64,000 bases of DNA from Planctomycetaceae bacterium. GTDB lineage: Bacteria > Planctomycetota > Phycisphaerae > UBA1845 > UTPLA1. This document shows, piece after piece, positions 50,830-61,018 of this stretch (position 1 is the first letter of the stretch; each line of letters starts with the position of its first letter). The stretch spans positions 4,210,249 to 4,274,248 of the forward strand of contig CP030884.1 of NCBI GenBank assembly GCA_006969385.1, written 5' to 3'. The notes below the pieces were generated by a model, which was given only the letters and a program-made list of their open reading frames with translations, made no database searches and was not told the origin of the DNA. The position numbers were made by a program, and so were the translations under genes.

Positions 50830-53800
50830 GTGTCTCAACGCATTTTCTTGAGCGTGATCGCTCTATCCATTGGCGCCGCCAGCAACTTGGCGAAGGCAGA
50901 AACACAGTGGGATGTGTCGTCCGGACGAACGCATCTTTACATTGACACGGCATCGCTCGATGCGGATGCGGTGGAAGTGGTCGTGGACGGTAGTGCGCCC
51001 GGCCAGGGTATGGTGCGACTCGATGTGTTGGCAGCCCCCGTGGTGGCGCTGACATCGTCTGGATCGGGGATGGTCAACACGAGCGGCGGCGAAGTGCTGC
51101 ACTCGGCCGGCGTTACATTTACGAATCGCAAGTCGGGCCAGACGGTTCGTTTTCAAGACCTGAGCGTGCGCTTCGACAGCGGCAACACGATAGACGGTCT
51201 CGAAATCGTCGACCCATCGACGGGCAATGCCATTTTTAATGTTCGCGCAGTTCGACCCGTTGTCGATGGTGCTGCCAATGCGTTAATTATCGAGGGCGGT
51301 GATCTGATTCCGTCCAAGCATTTGACGACCCAACTCGGTCTGAATTCACATGCCGACACTTCGTTCGGTTACATGCACAGTCGATTCGATCTCGGCTGGA
51401 CGGGCGGCGACGATCCCGGTCGACCGGTCTTGTTGGGCGCGCCGCGCGGTGGCAATAACGGCACGAACTGTAATGCCGCCAGTGGTGCGGACGTTATCGT
51501 CGGCGATCTTTACCCCGGCGTATCAAACCCTTCCAGCCAACAGGTCAACGGTGTTTGGATCGATACGTTCTCGGTCGGTACCGAGTCCTGCAACATCGGC
51601 GATGTTTCGATGACGTGGCAAAGCGGCTGCGGCACGATTCACCCGGTCATCGGTCAGAACTGTTTCCGCTACATGGACGGTCGTCTTGAGCACATCGGTC
51701 AGTCGTGGCTCAAGCACGGCTTCTCAGTGGCCTGGACCGACGAATGCGGCTGCGGTTGTACTGGCTCGCCCTCAAGCTCGATGGCCCCCGGCTGTGGCGA
51801 CCCATACGGTGCCACCCTCAACAACAGCCAAGGCAATATCCGCCCGAAGTTCCGTGTCGACCCGACGTCGGGTAACTATGTGTGTGGGTCCAATCCCGGC
51901 ACCACGGGCAGTACCTCACGGCGCTTGCAGGTACGTCACGACGATATCGATCCGACCCTAAACCCCGGCGCTCAATATTTCGTTGAAGGTCATTACGTGC
52001 ATCCCGAAGATTCGGCGGCCGGACATTGGGCCAATAACGCTTCATACCGCCCCGTTTCCGTCAGCCCTTCGGGCACCAACGAGTACAGCTTCAGCTTGAC
52101 GGGCTCGACCCAACGCGAGCAACCGGGTATTCGCATTTGGCAGGATCTCGACCCGGCCGTCACCGAAACCGACGTGATCGTTTCGGGCAACCAGATGTTC
52201 ATCGTCGCTTCAAAAGCTTCTGACAATGGTGACGGCACCTGGCATTACGAATACGCCGTGCAGAATCTGAACAGCGATCGGGCCATGGACGGCTTTAGCG
52301 TCCCGGTCGATCCGTCTGCGACGATCTCCAACATCGGTTTTCACGACGTTTTCTATCACAGCGGTGACGGTCAGACCAATCCCGATATCACGGCCCAAGG
52401 TACGTCGCGCGACGGCACCGACTGGACCGGCGTGAAGAACGGCGGCGCCGTCGAATGGACGATGACCGACATCGGTTTGAATTCCAACGCACTGCTGTGG
52501 GGCACGATGTACAACTTCCGCTTCGATGCCAACCGCCCCCCTGCTGCGATCAATCCCAATGCCACGCTCGACTTGTGGCGCGCCGGTTCGCCCGCCACGG
52601 TAACGGCGGCCGTGCAAGGTCCCGAAGTCGGGCCGCAAGATTGTCAGCCCAACGGCACCGAAGACAGCATCGATATCGCTAACGGTACGAGTCAAGACTG
52701 TAACAATGACGGCGTGCCGGATGAGTGTCAGAGCTTTACCGGAAACGGTATCACTGCTGAACTTGTCATCAGTGGTCTCGATCGACCGGTCGCCGCTGTG
52801 GCACCGCCCGGCGATACGAATCGGCTGTTCATTGCGACGCAGCCCGGTCAAATCCTGATCTACAACCTGAACACGCAGACGTTGAATGGCACGCCGTTCC
52901 TCGATATCTCCAGCCAGACGACCACGTCCGGTGAGCGTGGCCTGCTCGGGCTGGCGTTCCATCCGAATTACGCCAGCAACGGTCGGTTCTACATCAATCA
53001 AACCAACCTTGCGGGCAATACCGAGATCAATCAGTACACGGTTTCGGCAAACCCCGACATTGCGAATGCGGGCAGCAAGGTCACGTTGAAAACCATCAAC
53101 CAAGATGCCTCCAATCACAATGCGGGCGGCATCGCGTTTTCGCCGATCGATGGCTACCTCTACGTCCCGATGGGTGACGGCGGCGGTGCCAATGATCCTT
53201 TTGAACGAGCACAGAATGACGCTTCGCTGCTCGGAAAGATTCTCCGCCTCGATGTCGACAGCCCGGGCAACGGTTATATCCCCGCAGACAATCCTGGTGG
53301 CTCGTTCCTTCCGGAGGTTTGGGCGAAGGGTATGCGTAACCCGTGGCGCTTCAGCTTCGACCGTCTTACGGGTGACATGTACATCGGTGACGTAGGCCAG
53401 GGCAGCCGCGAAGAAATCAACTTCCAAGCAGCCGGCAGTACGGGGGGCCAGAACTACGGTTGGGACTGTCGCGAGGGCTTCATTGCCACGCCTGCCGGCG
53501 ATTTGGGTTGTAATCCCAACGCGGGCGGCTATACCGACCCGATCTTCGATTACGTAACGTATTCCGAAGGTAGCTGTACGGTCGTCGGTGGATACGTCTA
53601 TCGCGGTTGTGCCATGCCTTGGCTCAACGGCACGTACTTCTATGCCGATTTCTGTGCCGATTACGTTCGCACCTTCCGCTACGACGGCAGCACGATTTCG
53701 GATCAGCAAGACGTGACGGCGGATATCAACGACGGCATCGCCGGTTCGCTCAGTTCGCCGGTCGCGTTTGGTGAAGATGCCAACGGCGAGCTTTACGTCA

Positions 53801-56800
53801 TTTCTTACGCGGGCACCATCTATCGCATCATCGATGCGGGCCCGCCGCCGGTATGTGGTAACGGCGTCATCGAAGATGGCGAGCAGTGCGACGACGGCAA
53901 TACCAACAATGGCGACGGCTGTACGTCAACCTGTCAGAACGAAGTCGCAGAGTGCGGTAACGGCATTGTCGAATTCGGCGAAGAGTGTGACGACGGCAAC
54001 CTCGTCAATGGAGACGGTTGCGATCAGAACTGTGTCTCGGAAAACGTGCCGGGTGCAGATCTGTGTGCGAACGCCCCGCCGATCGTGGATGGTACGTACG
54101 ACATCGATACGAACGGCGCGACGACTGACGGTGTCGCCCACGCCGCTTGTGCGGTCGCTGGCGATGGCGGTCAAACGTATAACGACATCTGGTGGACGTA
54201 TAACGCCCAGTGCGATGGCAATCTAACGGTCACATTGTGCGGCTCGAATTACGACACTGACGTGGTGATTTACGAAACCTGCGCGTGTACGCCGGGCGAA
54301 GCCGATCGCCTCGGTTGTAATGATGACGGCTGCCCCGGTGGTGCGCCTGCCGCCTATCGGTCGGAGCTTACAGTTCCCGTGACGGCCGGACAGTGCTATC
54401 TGATCCGCCTTGGCGGTTGGAACGTCAACGACGAAGGTACCGGCACGATGACCATCACCAACGATGGCGCTCCGTGCAGTGACTGTGGTAACGGCACGAT
54501 CGATCCGGGTGAGCAATGCGACGACGGTAATAACACCTCCGGTGACGGTTGTTCGGCCACGTGTATGAATGAAATCACGGACTGCAACAACAACGGCACA
54601 GACGACGCCGACGACATCGCCAACGGCACCAGCGCCGATTGCAACAGCAACGGCACGCCGGACGAATGCGAAACGCCGATGGGCGGCGGCTCGGGAGGTG
54701 TGAAGACCTACTCGACCACTTCTGGCGCGGCGATCCCCGACCAGAATGCGACGGGTATCACCTCGACGATTACCGTTCCGGACAGCGGCAACATTCTCGA
54801 TGTCGATGTCGCACTCAACTTCGATCACACGTGGATCGGCGACATTTGCATTACGCTCGAACACAACGGTACGTCGGTCCAGTTGATCCAGCGCATGGGT
54901 GCGGACAACGGCAGCGGCACGTGTCACGTCAACTCGCCATACGGCTGCTCGGTAGACAATTTCACCGGCACGCTCGATGACGAAGGTACGGGCGGCGCTG
55001 TTGAAGATGTCTGTGTGGCCGGAATGCCTTCGCCGCCGAATTACACGCCGTTTGAAGCGCTCAGCGCATTTGACGGTATGGACAAGACCGGTGACTGGAC
55101 GTTGACGGTTGTTGACAACGCCGGTGGCGACACGGGTACGCTCAATAGCTGGTCGCTCTTCATCGATAACGAAGGCGGCGGCCTCGATCCAGCTGACGAT
55201 TGCAATGGCAACGGCATCGAGGACGTCATCGACATGGCCCAAGGCACCGACCCCGATTGCAACGGCAACTGTATCCCCGATTCGTGCGAGATCGATGGCG
55301 ATCCGCTGCTCGATTGCGATGGCAACGGCCAGCTCGATGCCTGCGAAATCTCTGCCGATCCGGCGCTCGATTGCGATGGTGGTCCGTTGGGTGATCCGAT
55401 GACCGGTGCCACGTTCTACGCAGGCCAGCCTTGTGCCTCGTGTCACGCAGCCGACGGCACCGGCGGTGCCGGCTTCCCCGGCCCGAACATTCGCGGCCTC
55501 TCGCGCACCTACATCGAGAACTTTGTCACGACGGCGGGTCTGCACCCCGGTGGTAGCTACCTGTTTACGCAGCAGGAATTCGCCAACCTCGAAGCATTCC
55601 TATCCGATAGCGGAAGTCGCGCTCGACCCGATGGCGTGCTCGATAGCTGTCAGGCAGCCTTCGATGATTGCGATAACGACGGCACCATCGACGCCTGCGA
55701 ACTCGAAGCCCAGACCCAGCAGGATCTGAACTACGACGGAATCCCCGATGACTGCCAGATGACCGCGATGGGCGCTTGCTGTAACGCGGGTAACTGTACG
55801 GTCGAAACCGAGGATGACTGTACGAATGCGGGCGGTGCCTATCAGGGCGACGGGACCGATTGTGGTGGCGTTACCTGTCCGCCCGCAAATGACGGCTGTG
55901 CCAACGCGTTGCCGCTGACCAATGGTGTTACGCCCTTCTCAACGGTTGGCGCGACGACCGATGGTCCCGCCGAACCGGGAACGTGCGTGAAGTTCAGCGA
56001 CACGCAAGTGGGCTCGGACGTCTGGTTCTGCTACACCGCCGATTGCTCCGGCGTGTTGACCGTCTCGACGTGTAACGACGCGAACTACGATACCAAGTTG
56101 GCCATTTACGATGGTTGCTCGTGTCCGGCGTCGAACATTCTGGCGTGTCAGGATGACGTAGCGGGTTGCGGTGGCAACACGACCATCATCGAAGCCAACG
56201 TGGTTGCGGGTAACTCGTATCTCATCCGTGTAGGTGGTTACAACGGCGCAACCGGCACCGGTAACCTGACGGTGACGTGCGATGCCGTGGAGTGTTTCGG
56301 CCCGGGTGACTGTAGCGATGGCGATCCGTGCACTATCGACGATTGTGTCGATGGTAGCTGCGTCAATACGCCGATCGATTCGGATATGGACGGCACGCCC
56401 GATTGCGAAGACGGTTGCCCCAACGATCCGAACAAGACCGAACCCGGCCAGTGCGGTTGTGGTATTGCCGACGACGACTCGGATATGGACGGCACGGCCG
56501 ACTGCAACGACAACTGCCCCAACGACCCGAACAAGGTCGAACCGGGTGATTGTGGTTGTGGCGTCGCGGATGACGATTCGGATATGGACGGCACACCTGA
56601 CTGTGACGACCTATGCCCGAACGATCCGAATAAGATCGAACCGGGCACCTGCGGTTGCGGTGAGCCGGAAACGGCTCCTGACGGTGACCTGAACGACGAC
56701 GGATTCGTCAACGGTCTCGATATCGACGCACTGGTCGACGGCCTGATCAACGGTCCGACCACCTACTACAACTGCCACGGTGACTACGATGGCAGCGGTG

Positions 56801-56853
56801 TGCTCGATATGGGCGACATTCCGGGTATGGTCGCAGCGATTATGGCCGGCTAA
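50830..56853 (+). CDS. Giant secreted mosaic protein with sugar-dehydrogenase-like propeller, cytochrome-like motif and dockerin
   Basis: A 2007-residue exported protein. GTG 50830 follows AGGGAGG with 6-nt spacing; 1-26 is a signal peptide. About 27-640: no family recognised, Cys-rich in the middle. About 640-1010: propeller like soluble glucose/sorbosone dehydrogenases (RGLLGLAFHPNYASNG, GMRNPWRFSFD, GDVGQGSREEIN). Three Cys-rich CGNG-I-GEQCDDGN repeats (about 1009, 1040 and 1217), two beta-sandwich regions (about 1080-1213 and 1690-1820) and a P-domain-like region (1287-1450). C1535-C1538-H1539 is a CxxCH haem motif. Three 33-residue DSDMDGT-DC calcium repeats (1850-1947) precede a two-part dockerin at 1953-2007. 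It probably binds or oxidises extracellular sugars. Confidence 0.85.
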   Translation: MSQRIFLSVIALSIGAASNLAKAETQWDVSSGRTHLYIDTASLDADAVEVVVDGSAPGQGMVRLDVLAAPVVALTSSGSGMVNTSGGEVLHSAGVTFTNRKSGQTVRFQDLSVRFDSGNTIDGLEIVDPSTGNAIFNVRAVRPVVDGAANALIIEGGDLIPSKHLTTQLGLNSHADTSFGYMHSRFDLGWTGGDDPGRPVLLGAPRGGNNGTNCNAASGADVIVGDLYPGVSNPSSQQVNGVWIDTFSVGTESCNIGDVSMTWQSGCGTIHPVIGQNCFRYMDGRLEHIGQSWLKHGFSVAWTDECGCGCTGSPSSSMAPGCGDPYGATLNNSQGNIRPKFRVDPTSGNYVCGSNPGTTGSTSRRLQVRHDDIDPTLNPGAQYFVEGHYVHPEDSAAGHWANNASYRPVSVSPSGTNEYSFSLTGSTQREQPGIRIWQDLDPAVTETDVIVSGNQMFIVASKASDNGDGTWHYEYAVQNLNSDRAMDGFSVPVDPSATISNIGFHDVFYHSGDGQTNPDITAQGTSRDGTDWTGVKNGGAVEWTMTDIGLNSNALLWGTMYNFRFDANRPPAAINPNATLDLWRAGSPATVTAAVQGPEVGPQDCQPNGTEDSIDIANGTSQDCNNDGVPDECQSFTGNGITAELVISGLDRPVAAVAPPGDTNRLFIATQPGQILIYNLNTQTLNGTPFLDISSQTTTSGERGLLGLAFHPNYASNGRFYINQTNLAGNTEINQYTVSANPDIANAGSKVTLKTINQDASNHNAGGIAFSPIDGYLYVPMGDGGGANDPFERAQNDASLLGKILRLDVDSPGNGYIPADNPGGSFLPEVWAKGMRNPWRFSFDRLTGDMYIGDVGQGSREEINFQAAGSTGGQNYGWDCREGFIATPAGDLGCNPNAGGYTDPIFDYVTYSEGSCTVVGGYVYRGCAMPWLNGTYFYADFCADYVRTFRYDGSTISDQQDVTADINDGIAGSLSSPVAFGEDANGELYVISYAGTIYRIIDAGPPPVCGNGVIEDGEQCDDGNTNNGDGCTSTCQNEVAECGNGIVEFGEECDDGNLVNGDGCDQNCVSENVPGADLCANAPPIVDGTYDIDTNGATTDGVAHAACAVAGDGGQTYNDIWWTYNAQCDGNLTVTLCGSNYDTDVVIYETCACTPGEADRLGCNDDGCPGGAPAAYRSELTVPVTAGQCYLIRLGGWNVNDEGTGTMTITNDGAPCSDCGNGTIDPGEQCDDGNNTSGDGCSATCMNEITDCNNNGTDDADDIANGTSADCNSNGTPDECETPMGGGSGGVKTYSTTSGAAIPDQNATGITSTITVPDSGNILDVDVALNFDHTWIGDICITLEHNGTSVQLIQRMGADNGSGTCHVNSPYGCSVDNFTGTLDDEGTGGAVEDVCVAGMPSPPNYTPFEALSAFDGMDKTGDWTLTVVDNAGGDTGTLNSWSLFIDNEGGGLDPADDCNGNGIEDVIDMAQGTDPDCNGNCIPDSCEIDGDPLLDCDGNGQLDACEISADPALDCDGGPLGDPMTGATFYAGQPCASCHAADGTGGAGFPGPNIRGLSRTYIENFVTTAGLHPGGSYLFTQQEFANLEAFLSDSGSRARPDGVLDSCQAAFDDCDNDGTIDACELEAQTQQDLNYDGIPDDCQMTAMGACCNAGNCTVETEDDCTNAGGAYQGDGTDCGGVTCPPANDGCANALPLTNGVTPFSTVGATTDGPAEPGTCVKFSDTQVGSDVWFCYTADCSGVLTVSTCNDANYDTKLAIYDGCSCPASNILACQDDVAGCGGNTTIIEANVVAGNSYLIRVGGYNGATGTGNLTVTCDAVECFGPGDCSDGDPCTIDDCVDGSCVNTPIDSDMDGTPDCEDGCPNDPNKTEPGQCGCGIADDDSDMDGTADCNDNCPNDPNKVEPGDCGCGVADDDSDMDGTPDCDDLCPNDPNKIEPGTCGCGEPETAPDGDLNDDGFVNGLDIDALVDGLINGPTTYYNCHGDYDGSGVLDMGDIPGMVAAIMAG
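56380..56676 (+). repeat. Three 99-bp tandem repeats in the giant gene
   Basis: TCGGATATGGACGGCAC starts at 56380, 56479 and 56578, exactly 99 bp apart, encoding thrombospondin-3-like Asp-rich repeats of 33 residues. Confidence 0.9.
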
Positions 56854-56906
56854 TCGTCAAACGGCCGCCCGGCTGCGAATGTCGGGCAATTCTAGACACT
56901 ATATTC

Positions 56907-56942
56907 AGGCCCCTGTCGCACATTTGGCGTCAGGGGCCTTTT
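56907..56942 (+). terminator. Intrinsic terminator of the giant gene
   Basis: AGGCCCCTG (56907-56915) pairs with CAGGGGCCT (56931-56939), followed by TTTC. Confidence 0.85.
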
Positions 56943-57011
56943 CTTTGCTGTAGCGTTGATAAACGCAACTGATGGTTGCGGTAGCCGCAGTTCCAACCTA
57001 GGCTCTTGAAT

Positions 57012-57596
57012 ATGTGGAAGGCCTACACGAGAGAGAAACCTGCACGTCCCGGCTGGGCCGTCGGCTGCATGGCGATCGCGTTCGTGGGAACGCTGGCGCT
57101 AGCGCAGTTGCAAATCTCCGATGCGAGCGTGCCCGACTGGAAGACCGAACGCACCGTCAACTTTGAGGACTGGTCGATCACAATCGACTTGCCCACGGGG
57201 TTCGATTGGGAGTCCGAAGCAAAAGATATGTCGTTATCCGATTGGGTGCGCCGCACGCTAGATACCACCGGCGTCGAATCGACGACGTTCACCGGCTCGT
57301 CGGCGGAAACCGGTAGCGTGACGGTCGGCATCAGCATGTTGCGCGACGCGACCGACCCGATGTCGCCGATACTGTCGCAATACGGTGCGCCCGACGGTCG
57401 TTTAACGAATTGTTCCTCAAACGGGACTTACTGGTATGTGGACGGTCGCGTATTCGGCACGACGGACTTCAAGGTAATTGTCTTTCCCGATGCGCGCAGC
57501 AATCGCATGATGATCATCGATGTCGCGTCCGACAAATCGCCGCAATACAACGGTTGGATCGCGCAGTGGATGACCGAGTCGATTTCGTGCCCATAA
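57012..57596 (+). CDS. Hypothetical exported or membrane-anchored protein
   Basis: A 194-residue protein with one hydrophobic segment near 14-33 (signal or anchor) and a beta-rich remainder (WSITIDLPTGFDW, STTFTGSSAETGSVTVGISML, DFKVIVFPDARSNRMMII). Its composition is like its neighbours. No family recognised. Start ATG 57012; a TTG two codons earlier is less likely. Confidence 0.6.
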   Translation: MWKAYTREKPARPGWAVGCMAIAFVGTLALAQLQISDASVPDWKTERTVNFEDWSITIDLPTGFDWESEAKDMSLSDWVRRTLDTTGVESTTFTGSSAETGSVTVGISMLRDATDPMSPILSQYGAPDGRLTNCSSNGTYWYVDGRVFGTTDFKVIVFPDARSNRMMIIDVASDKSPQYNGWIAQWMTESISCP

Positions 57597-57608
57597 GTCA
57601 CCCCGGCG

Positions 57609-58649
57609 TTAGACGATCAACATTGCATCGCCGTAACTGAAGAATCGATATCGTTCGGCGACCGCCGCGCGATAGGCGTCCGTGACAAGATCGTATCCGG
57701 CAAAGGCAGACACCAGCGCCAACAGCGTGCTTTCGGGCAGGTGAAAGTTGGTCAGCAATACGTCAGTGTTCTTAAACTCGTACGGCGGATAAATCAGCAG
57801 GTTGGTCCAACCATTCGCGGCGCCGGCGGGGCCTTTCTCAACCGATTCGAGCACGCGCACCGATGTCGTTCCGATGGCGACGATGCGGCCGTTCTTGCGT
57901 TTGGTGTCGGTCAATTGCGTCGCCGTTTTGCCGGGTAAGTCGTACCATTCCGAATGCATCGCGTGCTTGGAAAGATCGTCGACCGTCACCGGCGCGAAGG
58001 TGCCGGTGCCAACATGCAGTGTAACCTCGGCGCGCAACACACCCTTTTCGGCAATGTCTTGCAATACGCGATCGGTGAAATGCAATCCCGCCGTGGGGGC
58101 GGCGACGGCACCGGGTTTGTTGGCGAAAATAGTTTGATAGCTGGCGCGGTCCGCTGCATCGACCGCGCTCGTCGGTGCCGTCGGCCGTTCGATATACGGT
58201 GGTAGCGGCGTCGCTCCGACGGCTTCTAGAATCTCGAGCGCCGGACTCGGCGGATCAATGTCGACGATGCACCGCCCCCGTTCCCCGCGCTCGACGATCC
58301 GCATACGCCGCTTGTCGCCGATAACGTTTAACCATTCGCCGTCCGCGACGCGCTTGGTGTTTCCCGCCAAGATTTCCCACCGCCCCACTTCCAATTCGCG
58401 TAGGAAGAGCCCCCCTACCGTCGCGCCGGTGGCGCGCTGGGCGGCAAATTTGGCGGGGATCACCCGTGTGTTGTTCACAACCATCAAATCGTTCGGCTGC
58501 AGAAACTGGACGATGTCGCGAAAGACGTGATGCGTCCACGAACCGCGTTGACGGTCGATTACCATTAAGCGCGAGGCATCGCGCGGCTCGGCGGGTGATT
58601 GGGCGATGAGGTCCGAAGGCAAGTCGTATCGCAGGGCGCTGGTTTTCAT
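57609..58649 (-). CDS. queA: tRNA preQ1(34) S-adenosylmethionine ribosyltransferase-isomerase
   Basis: A 346-residue enzyme transferring and rearranging ribose from SAM onto preQ1 in tRNA to give epoxyqueuosine. Family segments: YDLPSDLIAQSPAEPRDASRLMV, VVNNTRVIPAKF, AAPTAGLHFTD, VTLHVGTGTFAPV, HSEWYDLP, GTTSVRVLES and TNFHLPESTLLALVSAFAG. Normal length. It completes a queuosine set with queF-queD-queE at 34511-36134. Confidence 0.96.
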   Translation of the reverse strand: MKTSALRYDLPSDLIAQSPAEPRDASRLMVIDRQRGSWTHHVFRDIVQFLQPNDLMVVNNTRVIPAKFAAQRATGATVGGLFLRELEVGRWEILAGNTKRVADGEWLNVIGDKRRMRIVERGERGRCIVDIDPPSPALEILEAVGATPLPPYIERPTAPTSAVDAADRASYQTIFANKPGAVAAPTAGLHFTDRVLQDIAEKGVLRAEVTLHVGTGTFAPVTVDDLSKHAMHSEWYDLPGKTATQLTDTKRKNGRIVAIGTTSVRVLESVEKGPAGAANGWTNLLIYPPYEFKNTDVLLTNFHLPESTLLALVSAFAGYDLVTDAYRAAVAERYRFFSYGDAMLIV

Positions 58650-58843
58650 CGCGAGAGATGGTAATGAATTATTCGGTCGCGCGAAATCTGCCCGATAAGG
58701 CGACGATTACACCCTTTTCTAAGCGATTTCTTTACTGAGCCTTCATCAAATCCTACGATAGAAATGTGGTATGAGACGTTCGACTGCACCGAACGGGCTT
58801 TGTTCTATTTCGTGGCCCCTTACGCCTTAGGAGGTCGTTTACC

Positions 58844-59392
58844 GTGCAGGAAGTACCCCACGAACATCCGTTGCACCGCTGGTTCGCGGGACTGGTGGAA
58901 ACGTGCTTTCAGGAAGAAGTCGGTCTGGGCAACACGCGGCTATTGGACTACCTCACCGATCTGCTCACCGATTTCATTCACGTCGAGCGGATCAACTTGA
59001 TGACCGACGGTAGCAAGCGCGGCGTGGAAAACGTCGCCGAGATGCTTACCAAGGCGAAGCTGGGAATCGACGCCGACGAGGAAGAGAAAACGCGGACCAT
59101 TCATCGCCACATCGGTGACTTCACGTTGTTCTGGACGGGTGTTTATCCCGAAAACCTTCAGCGCATGCGCAAACGCGCCGCTAAAGACGGCTTGATCGAT
59201 TACTTCGATCAGGGCAAGCGCTCGTATCTGATTGCGGCCGATCTGAGCACCGATCAAACCGATCCTGATGCTACGACGCTGGCCGAACTCAGCGACAAGT
59301 TTGAATACTGCGTGTACGGCCTCGGCCTGGTGCGCAAACGGTGGGAATCGAACGACTCAGCCTCCGGCGGGTTTGATTTATTTTCCAATTAG
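58844..59392 (+). CDS. Conserved-looking hypothetical protein
   Basis: A 182-residue, mostly helical protein (LLDYLTDLLTDFIHVERINLM, RHIGDFTLFWTGVYPENLQRMR, GLIDYFDQGKRSYLIAADL). GTG 58844 follows AGGAGG with a normal gap. It does not match a family I know. Composition and translation signal make it a solid gene; cytoplasmic location is likely. Confidence 0.7.
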   Translation: MQEVPHEHPLHRWFAGLVETCFQEEVGLGNTRLLDYLTDLLTDFIHVERINLMTDGSKRGVENVAEMLTKAKLGIDADEEEKTRTIHRHIGDFTLFWTGVYPENLQRMRKRAAKDGLIDYFDQGKRSYLIAADLSTDQTDPDATTLAELSDKFEYCVYGLGLVRKRWESNDSASGGFDLFSN

Positions 59393-60321
59393 CGCAGCGC
59401 GATCAATTCTGTGATCGCGGCAATGATTCGATCGGCAATGAACGCATGAGTCGTTCGGGTTGGGTGCACGTTATCGAAAAAGATGTGCGCGTCCGGGTTG
59501 TCGACCAGCATGCCGTCGCCGAGGAATCCTGCGAAGCTGCCGCTCCACGCGGGGAGTAACGGTTCGCTGATCCCAGTCGGCGGGTTCTCGATTAACTCCG
59601 CCAATACACCTTCTGCCTCAACCGTCATAAGGCGAATGCCAGCCAACTGTCGCAAGATGTCGATCCGCTCGTCTAACGCGTTATTTACCTGATGTACCAA
59701 TTGCGCTGCTGTTTCGCGGCGCGCGCTGTTTCGATAGCGCGGGATCGATTGGACGTCGGGCGTATTGACGATGATAAAATCCCGCGCGCCGGCATCGTAT
59801 AAGAGAATGGTGGCGATCAGAACGTTGTCGGCCGAGATTTGCGGCGTTAGCACTGCGGTGCCGCGCACCATGTCAAATACGTCGTTGCCGCCCGCCCAAA
59901 TCACGAACACGTCGTCTTGTTGAGGCGTGCGGGTGCGCAAATAGTCCGACACTTGTTGGCGCAGGTTCACGGGGTAATCGTCGTCGAAGTAGAACGTGCT
60001 ATCGCGCTCGGTCGTCGCACCGCCGACGGCGTAGATCGTGCCACCGCGCTGCGATGGCTGCACGGGCACGCCGAAGTGGGAACCGACAAAGTCCACCCAT
60101 ATCTCGCCGTTTGAAAATCGACCGTTCGCGTAGGGCGGCAGCGGCACGAGCCCGGCGGTGATTTGTTGGATATTGCCGACATCGGAGAGGCTGTCGCCGA
60201 AAACGACCAGGTTGGAAATCTCAGTCGCCGTTGGCTGAAAATTGACGAAGGAAAGCGCGTCGCAGCCGACCATGACGAAGGCGAGCAAGTAGAATGGCCA
60301 TTTTCGAACGAGCATGCGCAT
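59389..60321 (-). CDS. GDSL/SGNH-family hydrolase lipoprotein
   Basis: A 310-residue protein with a lipoprotein signal (YLLAFVMVGC). The SGNH hydrolase blocks are visible: VVFGDSLSDVGN (Ser), GRFSNGEIWVDFVG, IWAGGNDVFD (Asn) and FFDNVHPT (Asp-His). These enzymes hydrolyse esters of lipids or sugars, here probably on the periplasmic side. ATG 60321 or 60315 may be the start. Confidence 0.85.
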   Translation of the reverse strand: MRMLVRKWPFYLLAFVMVGCDALSFVNFQPTATEISNLVVFGDSLSDVGNIQQITAGLVPLPPYANGRFSNGEIWVDFVGSHFGVPVQPSQRGGTIYAVGGATTERDSTFYFDDDYPVNLRQQVSDYLRTRTPQQDDVFVIWAGGNDVFDMVRGTAVLTPQISADNVLIATILLYDAGARDFIIVNTPDVQSIPRYRNSARRETAAQLVHQVNNALDERIDILRQLAGIRLMTVEAEGVLAELIENPPTGISEPLLPAWSGSFAGFLGDGMLVDNPDAHIFFDNVHPTRTTHAFIADRIIAAITELIALR

Positions 60322-60478
60322 ACTCTGAAATCCAATCAACGCGAGTCTTTACAGTTGAACCCCTCACGCCCGACTTTCCAAGTGGCGGATTGTAAATAGT
60401 CGATGAATTCTTTAGTTGGCGGCATCCGACCGGCATCCGTATAATCGAGTCGAACCCGAACCCACGAGGACTTTTCGC

Positions 60479-60820
60479 ATGGCGAGCGACGCCGTAACCG
60501 AAGTAATTCCGCACGACGCCTATTTGGTCGTGAAGATTCTCAAACGCACGCTGGATGACGCGTCGACGCGCATCCTGCTCGACGACGTGCAAGTCGCGGC
60601 GGCCGAGCGCATCGGTGTGCCGATCGTGTTGGATCTGAGCGACGTCAAGTTTGCGCCCAGTGTCGCCCTCGGTTCACTGGTGCAACTGACCAACAGCTTT
60701 AAATTCGAAGAGCGTCGCATCATTCTGGTAGGCGTCAGCCATAAGATCATGGGGCCGATCAAAGTCACGCGCCTCGATAAGGTGCTCGAGATCCGCAACG
60801 GTCTGGATGACATCGATTAG
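60479..60820 (+). CDS. STAS-domain protein (anti-sigma factor antagonist-like)
   Basis: A 113-residue single STAS domain. VPIVLDLSDVKFAPSVALGSLVQL is the typical loop with the Ser that partner kinases phosphorylate. ACGAGGA lies 8 nt before the ATG. No kinase or phosphatase partner is adjacent. Confidence 0.78.
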   Translation: MASDAVTEVIPHDAYLVVKILKRTLDDASTRILLDDVQVAAAERIGVPIVLDLSDVKFAPSVALGSLVQLTNSFKFEERRIILVGVSHKIMGPIKVTRLDKVLEIRNGLDDID

Positions 60821-60943
60821 CCTAACTGCAAGCCGCAGAAATTGCGCAGCCATGTGATTTGCACATTACCAATCGGTACGCCTGCGTCATTATCCGCACT
60901 CGTACGAAGTATTCCACAAATTTAGACAAATCTAAAAATTCGA

Positions 60944-60971
60944 TTGTCATATCCCCGATAAGTCATATATT
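60944..60971 (+). promoter_or_regulatory. Predicted promoter of the outer-membrane protein gene
   Basis: TTGTCA at 60944-60949, a 16-bp spacer and TATATT at 60966-60971. An inverted repeat TTTAGA-CAAA-TCTAAA at 60921-60936 lies just upstream and could be an operator or activator site. Confidence 0.5.
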
Positions 60972-61018
60972 GGCAAGCACTAACGTTTGTTCGGTGCCAT
61001 TCATTCAGGGAGATCGCA

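Noticed and set aside
52210..55545. Two long open frames (499 and 440 codons) antisense to the giant secreted protein gene
   Set aside because: They mirror the repetitive Asp/Gly-rich coding strand and have low-complexity products without ribosome sites.
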